The notes under the pieces: model-generated
Seen by the model: the letters and a program-made list of their open reading frames with translations, nothing else
Databases searched by the model: none
Told to the model about the DNA's origin: nothing
Position numbers and translations under genes: made by a program
Shown here: positions 23,011-29,639 of the stretch, piece after piece
Layout: each line of letters begins with the position of its first letter
Numbering within the stretch: the first letter of the stretch is position 1
DNA from: a virus
Length of the DNA: 41,250 bases
IMG/VR virus record: IMGVR_UViG_3300036823_000053
Coordinates: 1 to 41,250 of that record
Direction: 5' to 3' (one strand)

Positions 23011-23082
23011 TTTCCAATAAGAGTTATTGACATACAACAAATCCATATGATACCAACGGAGACATCGGAGTCATTGGAGGCA
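23011..23082. promoter_or_regulatory. Divergent control region between two ribbon-helix-helix genes
   Basis: This gap holds a palindrome CAATAA-GAG-TTATTG (23015-23029), a rightward TTGACA (23027-23032) and a TATGAT-like -10 candidate (23046-23051); their 13-bp spacing is not ideal. Three tandem copies of GGAGNCA follow with an exact 9-bp period (23058, 23067, 23076), the last serving as ribosome binding site. The TTCCAATAAG part recurs upstream of the methyltransferase promoter. The region is probably the genetic switch; the regulator-site pairing is inferred. Confidence 0.65.
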
Positions 23083-23090
23083 ACAAGCGT

Positions 23091-23291
23091 ATGTCCAAAA
23101 ACAAAGCCAAGAAGGCCATCACCCGGAGCAAAGAGCTCAAAGAAGGCGTCGTAACCGTTCAGATCGAAACCTCCATTCGCGAGAGGCTCGATCTAATTGC
23201 CGAACGGCGCGACGTCACTCGCTCACACGTCATCCGCGAGGCCGTCAAGAAATACCTCGAGGATCCGCAGATCGAGGCCGTGCCGGCATGA
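23091..23291 (+). CDS. Ribbon-helix-helix protein, rightward (66 aa)
   Basis: The ATG follows GGAGGCAACAAGCGT. After a Lys-rich N-terminus the product has VVTVQIETSIRERLDLIAER, then a helix RSHVIREAVKKYLED, a classical CopG/Arc-type ribbon-helix-helix. Proteins of this type bind DNA as dimers, often at tandem or inverted short repeats such as those directly upstream of this gene. It overlaps the next gene by ATGA. It may repress its own promoter. Confidence 0.88.
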   Translation: MSKNKAKKAITRSKELKEGVVTVQIETSIRERLDLIAERRDVTRSHVIREAVKKYLEDPQIEAVPA

Positions 23292-23515
23292 TCGAAAAGG
23301 CTCTTCTCTCCCGCAAAGAAGCGGCCGAATACGTTTCCCTATCACTCTCGACGCTCGATGTAGCTATCGCGCGCGGCATGCTTCGGGTCCGCCGCATGGG
23401 TAGCCGCGTTTTAATCCCGCGCGAGGAGCTCGACCGCTTCGTCCGCCGGGACGTACCGAACATTTGGCCGGCGAAGCGAGACGGCCAAAAAACCACACGA
23501 CACGCCGTTATCTGA
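23288..23515 (+). CDS. AlpA/excisionase-like helix-turn-helix protein (75 aa)
   Basis: The pattern LLSRKEAAEYVSLSLSTLDV with a following GMLRVRRMGSRVLIP and REELDRFV is typical of the MerR-like HTH_17 (AlpA/Xis) family. Members act as excisionases or transcription factors. The gene is coupled to the ribbon-helix-helix gene (ATGA). With two integrases in the genome it is a natural candidate for the directionality factor; this is inference. Confidence 0.88.
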   Translation: MIEKALLSRKEAAEYVSLSLSTLDVAIARGMLRVRRMGSRVLIPREELDRFVRRDVPNIWPAKRDGQKTTRHAVI

Positions 23516-23540
23516 GGGAGAAAGCGAATGCCTCTCCAAC

Positions 23541-23777
23541 ATGTCGGACAAACTCACCAAGCGAATACTACTTCGGCTTACCGAGGACCAAGATCGCCAG
23601 GTCCGCGCGCTGGTCGAATTGCATGCCCTGCCGATTACGTACGTATTGCGCTTCTTAATCACATTCGGATTAGAACGCGTGCTCTCGGAAGGGCGCAAGG
23701 AAATGACGGGAAAACCTCGTCAACTCCTGTCAACGGCCGGCAACTCGCGTCAACCGCGGAGCGAGTCGGCGGCGTGA
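23541..23777 (+). CDS. Third ribbon-helix-helix-like protein (78 aa)
   Basis: The product begins MSDKLTKRILLRLTEDQDRQ and continues VRALVELHALPITYVLRFLI, a strand followed by two helices as in ribbon-helix-helix proteins. The only in-frame ATG is at 23541. The good ribosome binding site GAGGGAG lies 21 bases upstream and is better placed for an out-of-frame ATG at 23528, so the start region is odd. The C-terminal 25 residues are polar. It sits next to the likely origin. Confidence 0.72.
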   Translation: MSDKLTKRILLRLTEDQDRQVRALVELHALPITYVLRFLITFGLERVLSEGRKEMTGKPRQLLSTAGNSRQPRSESAA

Positions 23778-23923
23778 AACGGCTCGACCAGGTCGACTGG
23801 ATGACGGCCATCGCTCGATTGACCGCGGCCGATCCTTCGCTCAGATACAGGCGTCGGGCGACTCCGAGTCGGTCCTGGCCGCCTCTTAGTGATTTACGTA
23901 GAGCCTTCGTTTCTACGTTTTGA
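23774..23923 (+). CDS. Small protein coupled to the third ribbon-helix-helix gene (49 aa)
   Basis: A GTG at 23774 overlaps the upstream stop (GTGA), giving MKRLDQVDWMTAIARLTAAD and a basic C-terminus with RRRATPSRSWP. The frame is open further upstream, but that part shadows the regulator gene. Evidence is limited to the overlap and composition. Function unknown. Confidence 0.45.
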   Translation: MKRLDQVDWMTAIARLTAADPSLRYRRRATPSRSWPPLSDLRRAFVSTF

Positions 23924-23960
23924 AAAACGCTTTTGAGGAATGATCGCCGCCGGCAAGTTC

Positions 23961-24146
23961 GGAGGGGCAGGGGAAAAGATGAGAGAAGCGGAGGGGATCA
24001 TAAGGGGAGGGGAAGAGAGAAGGGAAGGGGATGGGGAACCATGCCGACGTGTGGAAATCCAAAAACCCCTCAGTCGTGGCGAGTCGTGGCAAAAAATACC
24101 GGGACGTGGTGGGAAGTGCTGAGTTATCCACAACGCCTGTGGGAAA
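23961..24146. other. Probable replication origin (polypurine/G-rich tract, DnaA box)
   Basis: Between 23961 and 24038 the plus strand is almost all purine, with eight runs of three or four G; 24004-24036 alone has five such runs. A perfect DnaA box, TTATCCACA, lies at 24124-24132. Weaker matches lie at 24049-24057 and 24138-24146 on the other strand. Two tandem AGTCGTGGC copies (24072-24090) separate them. There is no convincing gene in 23924-24167. Together this suggests an origin with host DnaA involvement and possible quadruplex or triplex DNA; it is an inference. Confidence 0.6.
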
Positions 24147-24167
24147 CAGAGGAAAACTCATTTGAAG

Positions 24168-24326
24168 ATGTGCTCGGAATGTACCGCAGGACATAACGAG
24201 AAGTCGCATCTATGCCGAAAATGCGAGACCAGGCTAAACCTAGAGCTCCGTCCGCAAAAACCACCAGAAAAACGCCTCGAGCAATCGAGCCGGCTCTACA
24301 CCATCGAGCGGCGGCGCCGTGCGTAG
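24168..24326 (+). CDS. Zinc-knuckle small protein (52 aa)
   Basis: The frame reads MCSECTAGHNEKSHLCRKCE, then TRLNLELRPQKPPEKRLEQS and a basic end. Two CxxC knuckles plus a His make a compact zinc site typical of tiny phage proteins. The ATG is preceded by TTTGAAG and, further up, AGAGGAAAA. It lies just after the likely origin. Function unknown. Confidence 0.72.
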   Translation: MCSECTAGHNEKSHLCRKCETRLNLELRPQKPPEKRLEQSSRLYTIERRRRA

Positions 24327-24414
24327 GCAGCTTGATCTAATCGAGGTCTCCGACTCCAAACGTCCGCCGAAACCGATCTCGTCCTACGACGGCACGCTCG
24401 AGCGATTCAACTAA
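24319..24414 (+). CDS. Possible 31-aa protein overlapping the zinc-knuckle gene
   Basis: A GTG start at 24319 overlaps the end of the previous gene by eight bases and yields MRRQLDLIEVSDSKRPPKPI, ending SSYDGTLERFN. It is separated from the next gene by a short gap holding its ribosome binding site. The coding case rests on tight packing and polar composition only. Confidence 0.4.
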   Translation: MRRQLDLIEVSDSKRPPKPISSYDGTLERFN

Positions 24415-24436
24415 GCCAAACAACGGGAGGGGAACA

Positions 24437-24628
24437 ATGCTCGCGGCCAGGATCACGATTCGCAAGTCGTGTCCGAAACACCGTCTGTTTAACCCAAGCA
24501 AACACGGCGAAGAAACGATACGCGGCGGATGCGCCGAATGTTATCAACTCCTCGCCGTCCGAAAAACGATCGAGTCATTTGTCGCCGATCTCAAAAGACA
24601 AGGCGTCGAAGCGAGGATAATTACTTGA
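24437..24628 (+). CDS. Cys/His-rich small protein (63 aa)
   Basis: A strong GGGAGGGGAACA precedes the ATG. The pattern SCPKHRLFNPSKHGEETIRG followed by GCAECYQLL matches a recurrent small phage family with a C-x2-H...C-x2-C zinc site. The C-terminal helix is charged. The stop overlaps the next start (TTGA). Function unknown. Confidence 0.78.
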   Translation: MLAARITIRKSCPKHRLFNPSKHGEETIRGGCAECYQLLAVRKTIESFVADLKRQGVEARIIT

Positions 24629-24975
24629 ACCGACACGAGCGAACCAACTTCGGGCCGTGCTGTGCGTGTGGGGCCGACACGCTTCCGCAAAATCTGGTCA
24701 TGCTCAAAAAGCGCGCGCCGGTCCTCGGCACCGGATGGGGATGCGTCGTTTGCGCCTTACCGTTTAATGGCGCGATCGCCGTCCTTTGCGATTCGTGCGC
24801 CTTTAACGACGCGCCGATTCTCTTCGCATGCGACGGCTATCCAAACGAGGCGAAGCGCGTCGCGATCGCGTCGCTCGATCCTGGCGACTTCGATCACCTT
24901 GCCGGCCGACACGCCGGCGAGGACGAGATCAATCAAAAAATGGCGGCGGCCGCAGCAAGAGCAAAGAAGGCCTAG
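24625..24975 (+). CDS. Zinc-binding phage protein (116 aa)
   Basis: The TTG at 24625 overlaps the preceding stop; the frame open from 24529 is only a shadow of that gene. CCACGADTLPQNLVML, then GWGCVVCALPFNGAIAVLCD and SCAF give several CxxC-type knuckles. This arrangement resembles a small family seen in many siphoviruses of Proteobacteria. The helical C-terminus is rich in Ala and Lys. No activity is known. Confidence 0.76.
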   Translation: MNRHERTNFGPCCACGADTLPQNLVMLKKRAPVLGTGWGCVVCALPFNGAIAVLCDSCAFNDAPILFACDGYPNEAKRVAIASLDPGDFDHLAGRHAGEDEINQKMAAAAARAKKA

Positions 24976-25452
24976 ATGCATTGCGCGCGGATCAAGTTAA
25001 ATGTTCCGGGCGTCGGCGAAACCGTCGCCATCGTGTGCGGCGCGCGGCCGCGGATGAAACGTTGCAGGTCGTGCAAGCGGCCGGCGTCCCGTCTTTGCGA
25101 CTTTCAGACCGGCGAAACACTTCTCGGCGAGCCGATCACTTGCGACGCGCCAATATGCGAGGAATGCACGACGCGAGTGTCTCCGGACAAAGATCATTGC
25201 CCAGAACATGCCATGCCGGCAGATTCGCGGCCGCCGCGGCCGAAGCCAATCGCCTGGCCGGCGAGTTCGGTCGATTTAATCGCCAGCGAATATAGCTTCG
25301 GTTACGCGCGACCGTGCCGGCTCTGCCATCGCGATCTTGAGTTTTGGATTACGCCAAGCCGGAACCACACGCCGCTCGAGAAGCAAAGCGACGGACGCTT
25401 TGTCTCTCACTTTTCAACCTGCCCGCATGCCAAAGAATTTCGGAGAAAATAA
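24976..25452 (+). CDS. Multi-Cys zinc-ribbon protein (158 aa)
   Basis: The ATG directly follows the previous stop. Residues 28-80 (KRCRSCKRPASRLCDF, ITCDAPICEECTTRV, DHCPEHAM) form a treble-clef-like set of Cys/His ligands. A second set, RPCRLCHRDLEFW and FSTCPHAKEF, lies in the C-terminal third. Two fused zinc ribbons are likely. Such proteins are common near phage replication genes, but their role is unknown. Confidence 0.77.
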   Translation: MHCARIKLNVPGVGETVAIVCGARPRMKRCRSCKRPASRLCDFQTGETLLGEPITCDAPICEECTTRVSPDKDHCPEHAMPADSRPPRPKPIAWPASSVDLIASEYSFGYARPCRLCHRDLEFWITPSRNHTPLEKQSDGRFVSHFSTCPHAKEFRRK

Positions 25453-27231
25453 TTGAGCTCAATTGTTCTAGGGAACCTCGCCGACGGCGATCGCGCGATC
25501 AAGCTCGACGTCGACGTCCTACTTCGGACGCGCATGCTCGTCCAGGCGGCCAGCGGACAAGGCAAGTCGCACACCTTGCGCCGGCTTTGCGAGCAACTGT
25601 TCGGCAAAGTTCAAATATTCGTAATCGATCACGAAGGCGAATTCGCCACACTTCGCGAGAAGTACGACTTCGCCGTCGTCGGCGATGGCGGCGACGCGCC
25701 GGCGGATATTCGATCCGCGGGACTCCTGGCGCAAAAACTCCTCGAGCTCGGCGCCTCGACCGTGTTCGATCTATCGGAAGCGTTTCGTAAACATCCTGGC
25801 GATCGTCACGTATGGGTTAACAATTTTCTCCGATCAATGATGGAGGCGCCAAAGCGACTTTGGCATCCGGTCGTCGTCCTGGTCGACGAGGCACACAAAT
25901 ATTGTCCGGAAAAGGACGAGTCGGCAGCGTCGGAAGCGATGATCTCGGTCGCAACCGACGGCCGCAAACGTCAATTCTGTTTGATCGCCGCGACGCAACG
26001 GCTCGGCAAGTTCAACAAAGACGCGGCGGCCGAGCTCCTAAACGTAATGATCGGCGGGACGACGCTCGATATCGATCGCAAGCGCGCCGCCGATGCGCTC
26101 GGCGTTTACGGAAAAGATCTCCGGCCGTTCAATGACGAGATCAAGACGATCGACCGCGGATTGTTTTGGTGTCTCGGTCCGGCGATCTCGAAAGAGCGGA
26201 TCCTCGTCGCAGTGGGCGCCGTCGAAACGTCGCCTCCGAAGATCGGCAAGCGCGCGGCCGCCGCGGCGCCGCCGCCGACGAAAGCGATCAAGGCTCTTTT
26301 GCCGCAACTGGCCGATTTGCCTCAACTCGCGGCGGAAAAAGCGCAAACCGAGGCCGAGCTCCGGAAGCGGATCCGCGAGCTCGAGCGCGATGTCCGCACG
26401 AAGCCGACGCCGAAAGTGCAGCAGATCACTGCAAAGCCGGCAGTCATCGGCCGCAAGATCACCGCCGACCAGGTCGAGAAGATCATCAAGCCGATTGTTG
26501 CGGACATGCTCGCCGGCGTCGGAGCGTCCGTTCACATGGCCGCGGCCAGCATTTCAAAGGTCTCGATTAGCCGCCGGCAACTGGCCGCGATCGCAGCATC
26601 GATCAACAAAGATTCGGGCGGGGAAATCCAAAATGATGCGCCACATCATCCTCGCTCGAGTGCTACTTTGCATGAAGCCGGGAGCGGAAACGGGAATCGG
26701 GGAGGGGCGAGACTGGCGCAAACAGATCGTCCGCCTCAACCGATCGCCTCGCTCTCGGCCACTTCGAACGGCGATAAAATGCTCGCCGGAGCTCGTCGCG
26801 TTCTTTCCGTTTTGCGACAGTGGGATCCGGAGCAAAAGTCCCGCGATCAAATTATCGTCCTCGCCGGCGTAACCGCTCGATCGCTCAAGGACTATCTCTC
26901 GGTTCTCCGTCGCCGCGGCTACATCACCGAATCGGGACAAATGGTCGGTCTCACCAATGAAGGGATCGAGGCCGCCGGCGATGTCGAAGATCGTCCGCAA
27001 ACAACTGAGGATCTCGTCCAGTATTGGCGACCAAAGATCGGCGCCGGCGCCGCTCGTGTTTTAGATGTTCTCGTCGCCAATCCGGACGAATCCTTCGCTC
27101 GAGCCGATCTCCTCGAGCCGGCCAACGTTACGCCTCGTTCGATCAAGGACTATCTCTCGATCCTTCGTCGAGCTCGACTTATCGACGAACCAAGCGGACG
27201 CGTGAAAGCGTCGGAAACGCTTTTTTCCTGA
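25453..27231 (+). CDS. HerA-like ATPase with C-terminal winged helices (592 aa)
   Basis: A TTG start with GGAGAAAATAA upstream is used. Residues 33-41 (ASGQGKSHT) are a Walker A motif, IDHEGEF (58-64) matches the HerA-type strand, VVLVDEAH (141-148) is Walker B and AATQRL (179-184) a sensor-type segment. This is the HerA/FtsK-like RecA fold of DNA-pumping motors. Residues 300-330 are a coiled coil. The C-terminus carries two similar winged-helix modules (RSLKDYLSVLRRRGYI and RSIKDYLSILRRARLI). It is the only large DNA-processing enzyme between the origin and the packaging genes, so a role in replication or recombination is inferred. Confidence 0.87.
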   Translation: MSSIVLGNLADGDRAIKLDVDVLLRTRMLVQAASGQGKSHTLRRLCEQLFGKVQIFVIDHEGEFATLREKYDFAVVGDGGDAPADIRSAGLLAQKLLELGASTVFDLSEAFRKHPGDRHVWVNNFLRSMMEAPKRLWHPVVVLVDEAHKYCPEKDESAASEAMISVATDGRKRQFCLIAATQRLGKFNKDAAAELLNVMIGGTTLDIDRKRAADALGVYGKDLRPFNDEIKTIDRGLFWCLGPAISKERILVAVGAVETSPPKIGKRAAAAAPPPTKAIKALLPQLADLPQLAAEKAQTEAELRKRIRELERDVRTKPTPKVQQITAKPAVIGRKITADQVEKIIKPIVADMLAGVGASVHMAAASISKVSISRRQLAAIAASINKDSGGEIQNDAPHHPRSSATLHEAGSGNGNRGGARLAQTDRPPQPIASLSATSNGDKMLAGARRVLSVLRQWDPEQKSRDQIIVLAGVTARSLKDYLSVLRRRGYITESGQMVGLTNEGIEAAGDVEDRPQTTEDLVQYWRPKIGAGAARVLDVLVANPDESFARADLLEPANVTPRSIKDYLSILRRARLIDEPSGRVKASETLFS

Positions 27232-27244
27232 AGGGCAAATTCGA

Positions 27245-27481
27245 ATGCTCACCGTAATAGACGAAAAAGTTACAGTCACCGACAAATGTATCGAGCGGAC
27301 CGTATACCTCGGTCCGAGCGAGCAAGACAGTATCGATCAGCAAGCAATCGTCAACGCGATTGCCAAAAAAAACTACGGCGACGGATGGCGCGAGGGTTAC
27401 AAGGCGGGAGTCGTTACCGCTTTCGCCATTGCGATCATAGTCGCGACGATAGGATGGATCGTATCGACATGTCACAACTAG
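27245..27481 (+). CDS. Small tail-anchored membrane protein (78 aa)
   Basis: GAAGGGCAAATTCGA precedes the ATG. The N-terminal 50 residues are polar (IDEKVTVTDKCIERTVYLGP), and residues 53-75 (AGVVTAFAIAIIVATIGWIV) form a membrane segment at the C-terminus, ending CHN. It is a tail-anchored or type II protein of unknown role. It overlaps the next gene by 13 bases. Confidence 0.72.
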   Translation: MLTVIDEKVTVTDKCIERTVYLGPSEQDSIDQQAIVNAIAKKNYGDGWREGYKAGVVTAFAIAIIVATIGWIVSTCHN

Positions 27482-27696
27482 GAACCGAAACAGCACTTGA
27501 AGAGCGACCGCGCCGCGGCGACGTCGTCAAACTTTGCGGCAATCATCGGTTTGCAGGATATCGCGCGAAATATATCGACGATCGCGCTAATTACAACGGA
27601 GGCAAACTCTATCCCTGGGTCCGACTCCTCGAGGGCGATCGCACCGGCGATGAGGTCGTCGTCGTCGATCCTGAATTTCAAATGAAGCGAGTATAA
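27469..27696 (+). CDS. Small beta-rich protein (75 aa)
   Basis: The start at 27469 (MSQLGTETALEERPRRGDVV) is preferred; an ATG at 27454 is in the same frame, and the ribosome binding site is weak for both. The pattern GDVVKLCGNHRFAGYRAKYI followed by YPWVRLLEGDRTGDEVVVVD suggests a small SH3-like barrel. It is a small accessory protein with no assigned function. Confidence 0.66.
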   Translation: MSQLGTETALEERPRRGDVVKLCGNHRFAGYRAKYIDDRANYNGGKLYPWVRLLEGDRTGDEVVVVDPEFQMKRV

Positions 27697-27698
27697 AA

Positions 27699-27911
27699 AT
27701 GGACATCCTACCGATCTTTCAGCAACCGATATGGGTTTGTACGTGCGGCGCGATGCTAAGTAAGCGCGAATGGCTAAAAAACTCTCAAAGTCAATTCACC
27801 GGCGAAGTGCGCCTGTCCTGCCCGACGGAACGATGTGGAAACCACGGAAAAAACCTAGTCGTGCGAATGCCGGCGGTCCCGGCCGAGGACATCCGCGTCG
27901 AGTCGAAGTAG
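27699..27911 (+). CDS. Zinc-ribbon small protein (70 aa)
   Basis: The product MDILPIFQQPIWVCTCGAML has a CxC pair. SCPTERCGNHGKNLVV supplies two more Cys and a His, so a zinc site is likely. The gene overlaps the start of the following nuclease gene in another frame by up to 142 bases. That is unusual, and one of the two starts may be misjudged. Confidence 0.6.
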   Translation: MDILPIFQQPIWVCTCGAMLSKREWLKNSQSQFTGEVRLSCPTERCGNHGKNLVVRMPAVPAEDIRVESK

Positions 27912-28300
27912 AGCCCGATCGAATTAAGGCTGAGCTCCTCGGGATCTTGCTCGAGAAGCATCTCGGCGAGGTCGGCTTATACGATTACCGCATCGAGTTT
28001 CATTTCCACGAGAAGCCGGATCCGTCGCCGGCGCCGACGATCCACGGCTTCGATCCCTACTTTCCGCGAGACTGGCGTTTCGATTACGCGTTTCCAAAAC
28101 TTAAGCTCGCGATCGAGATCGAGGGTGGAATTTGGAAGCAAGGACGCCACACGCGCGGCGCCGGCTTTCAGCGCGACTTAGACAAGTACAACGTCGCGGC
28201 CGCGTTCGGATGGACGGTGTTTCGTTTCTCCGTCGAGGACATCAATCGAGGCAAAGCAGTCCCTATCCTTCGGGCCTATCTCCGTAGTAATTCTGCCTAA
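27770..28300 (+). CDS. PD-(D/E)XK-like endonuclease (176 aa)
   Basis: The core PRDWRFDYAFPKLKLAIEIE gives Asp105 and Glu116/Glu118 of a PD-(D/E)XK-type active site. GGIWKQGRHTRGAGFQRDLD and KYNVAAAFGWTVFRFS complete a pattern shared with Vsr/DUF559-like phage nucleases. The first 45 residues are basic and overlap the previous gene; an ATG at 27833 is an alternative start. Such enzymes cut DNA during recombination or repair. Close behind the HerA-like ATPase, it may be that motor's nuclease partner (inference). Confidence 0.8.
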   Translation: MAKKLSKSIHRRSAPVLPDGTMWKPRKKPSRANAGGPGRGHPRRVEVEPDRIKAELLGILLEKHLGEVGLYDYRIEFHFHEKPDPSPAPTIHGFDPYFPRDWRFDYAFPKLKLAIEIEGGIWKQGRHTRGAGFQRDLDKYNVAAAFGWTVFRFSVEDINRGKAVPILRAYLRSNSA

Positions 28301-28396
28301 CCTGTCCCATTGGGCAGTACTACTTCCATAACACCACTAATAGCGTCTCCTCGACGGTCCTAGTACTTTCCGCGTAAGGTCTCTCCGTGGGCAATT

Positions 28397-28412
28397 GGAG
28401 TCAACGGAGTCA
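28397..28412 (+). promoter_or_regulatory. Tandem GGAGTCA pair upstream of membrane-protein genes
   Basis: GGAGTCA occurs at 28397-28403 and 28406-28412, with the same 9-bp period as at 20636-20651 and 23058-23082. The second copy also serves as the ribosome binding site for the GTG at 28419. The 118-bp gap 28301-28418 shows no clear -35/-10 pair or gene. A shared regulator site is inferred from the recurrence. Confidence 0.5.
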
Positions 28413-28418
28413 ATCCTA

Positions 28419-28625
28419 GTGTTTCCCCTTGTTATCGCGTTTGTCATCATCGCCGTCTTCGCCGCCGGCTATTTCCTCCGCAAGAAGATCGAAACAACGC
28501 TGGTCGCTTCGAAGGCGGAAGTCTCGATGTATGCGCGCGAGCTCGAGATGTCACTCGAGAAGGAAGGCCAGGCCGCAGAGGCAAACGTCAAGAACGTCAT
28601 CAAAAATTTGCGAGCAAAACTCTAG
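28419..28625 (+). CDS. Small membrane-anchored coiled-coil protein (68 aa)
   Basis: The GTG at 28419 is preferred over a TTG at 28395 that lies within the repeat. Residues 2-20 (FPLVIAFVIIAVFAAGYFL) form one membrane segment, followed by RKK and an amphipathic helix with VSMYARELEMSLEKEGQ. The topology fits a bitopic protein with a cytoplasmic helix. It stands next to another membrane protein gene; lysis or exclusion roles are possible. Confidence 0.7.
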   Translation: MFPLVIAFVIIAVFAAGYFLRKKIETTLVASKAEVSMYARELEMSLEKEGQAAEANVKNVIKNLRAKL

Positions 28626-28627
28626 CC

Positions 28628-28861
28628 GTGTCATTCGTCTACGCATTCTTTGGCGGCCGGTCGACGACGGCTTTTTGGATGATCCTCACGCTCGGCTTTT
28701 ACCTCGCGGTCACAAATCGCCTTAATCCCGAATTCGTTTCTCTGGTTGTAGCACTCCACGCTTTTTTAATCGTGCGCTCGATATCTGAGGACAAGTATTG
28801 CGGCGGGAAAACGCCCTGTCCTAACACCTGTCCCTCGGTACAGGACGAGGCGCACACGTAA
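28628..28861 (+). CDS. Small membrane protein, holin-like candidate (77 aa)
   Basis: The GTG start lies 2 bp behind the previous stop. Two hydrophobic segments (FWMILTLGFYLAV and FVSLVVALHAFLIV) separated by NRLNPE suggest a two-span protein with both ends on the same side. The C-terminus has CGGKTPCPNTC. A holin is possible, as an endolysin-like gene lies 0.9 kb downstream, but nothing proves it. Confidence 0.65.
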   Translation: MSFVYAFFGGRSTTAFWMILTLGFYLAVTNRLNPEFVSLVVALHAFLIVRSISEDKYCGGKTPCPNTCPSVQDEAHT

Positions 28862-29241
28862 TGCCGCAAGCGGCCGCTCGCGTGTGTCAAAAGCCAGGAT
28901 GTGGCGCTTTGTGCGCCGGCCGTTTTTGCAGCAATCACACCAACGCCGATCCTCGAGCCAACGCGCGTCGCGAATTCGACGCACGTCGAGGCTCGGCGTT
29001 TTCGCGCGGCTACTCGAGCCGTGGGCGATGGTCGAAGCTCCGCAAGCTCGTCATTGCACGCGATCCGATTTGTCAGATCGGCAAGAAGTGTAACCACCTG
29101 GCACCGTCGGCGATCGCCGATCACATCTTTCCAAAAAGCGCGGGCGGCGACGACTCAATGGAAAACCTACAAGGCGCGTGCAAGGCGTGCCACGACTGGA
29201 AAACAGCAATGGAAGATTCCAACTTCGTGAGGAGCAAGTAA
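28861..29241 (+). CDS. HNH endonuclease (126 aa)
   Basis: The motif IADHIFPKSAGGDDSMENLQ with ACKACHDWKT is a standard HNH signature. An N-terminal zinc-ribbon-like segment (CQKPGCGALCAGRFCSNH) and a Cys pair ICQIGKKC probably bind metal. HNH genes placed close to terminase genes are common in phages with HK97-type packaging and aid cleavage of DNA by the terminase. This is established for several such phages and inferred here. Confidence 0.9.
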   Translation: MPQAAARVCQKPGCGALCAGRFCSNHTNADPRANARREFDARRGSAFSRGYSSRGRWSKLRKLVIARDPICQIGKKCNHLAPSAIADHIFPKSAGGDDSMENLQGACKACHDWKTAMEDSNFVRSK

Positions 29242-29418
29242 GTGAAAGAGAAGATGGCGGCGGCGTTCAACAAATGGATGGATCTCTACACAAACCATCC
29301 CGAGCAGTTCGCGCGTGAGTTCCAGATTGTCTCGCAACACTTGAAAGAACGCGAGCAAGGAATCGAACCGTCGTACGGCGAGCAAGCGGCCGAATACCTA
29401 TCGAGTCTCATGCAATGA
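29242..29418 (+). CDS. Small helical protein (58 aa)
   Basis: A GTG start with GAGGAGCAAGTAA upstream gives MKEKMAAAFNKWMDLYTNHP, continuing with EQFAREFQIVSQHLKER and ending YLSSLMQ. The stop overlaps the next gene (ATGA). It has the look of a small phage protein family with a WMDLY segment; function unknown. Confidence 0.75.
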   Translation: MKEKMAAAFNKWMDLYTNHPEQFAREFQIVSQHLKEREQGIEPSYGEQAAEYLSSLMQ

Positions 29419-29639
29419 AAAAGCAGCGCAACAAACGCTTTCTCGAATTCGTCGACACACTCGATCACATCGAAGTGTGTCGCATCACGCTTTCACCCGA
29501 CGGCGAGTTTAGCGTGCCATCGGAACGCGAGGGCCGCATCGCGCAAGTATCGAGCGCGTCGAGGAAATCACTCGCAAAGTTTTGTCGATCGTTCGCGGAT
29601 CGTCTCGAACACAAGCCAAAGAAAAGCAAAAGGGGATAG
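29415..29639 (+). CDS. Small basic protein (74 aa)
   Basis: The ATG overlaps the preceding stop. The product MKKQRNKRFLEFVDTLDHIE continues VCRITLSPDGEFSVP and ends in a Lys-rich tail (EHKPKKSKRG). The basic charge could suit nucleic-acid binding. It is the last gene before the 131-bp gap upstream of the packaging genes. Confidence 0.72.
   Translation: MKKQRNKRFLEFVDTLDHIEVCRITLSPDGEFSVPSEREGRIAQVSSASRKSLAKFCRSFADRLEHKPKKSKRG

Noticed and set aside
23528-23923. 131-aa frame with a good ribosome binding site over the third ribbon-helix-helix gene
   Set aside because: The overlapping +1 frame encodes a recognisable ribbon-helix-helix protein; only the last 49 codons of this frame have separate support.
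23933-24196. Basic 87-aa frame over the G-rich tract
   Set aside because: Composition is driven by the purine tract, no motif is visible and it overlaps the zinc-knuckle gene.
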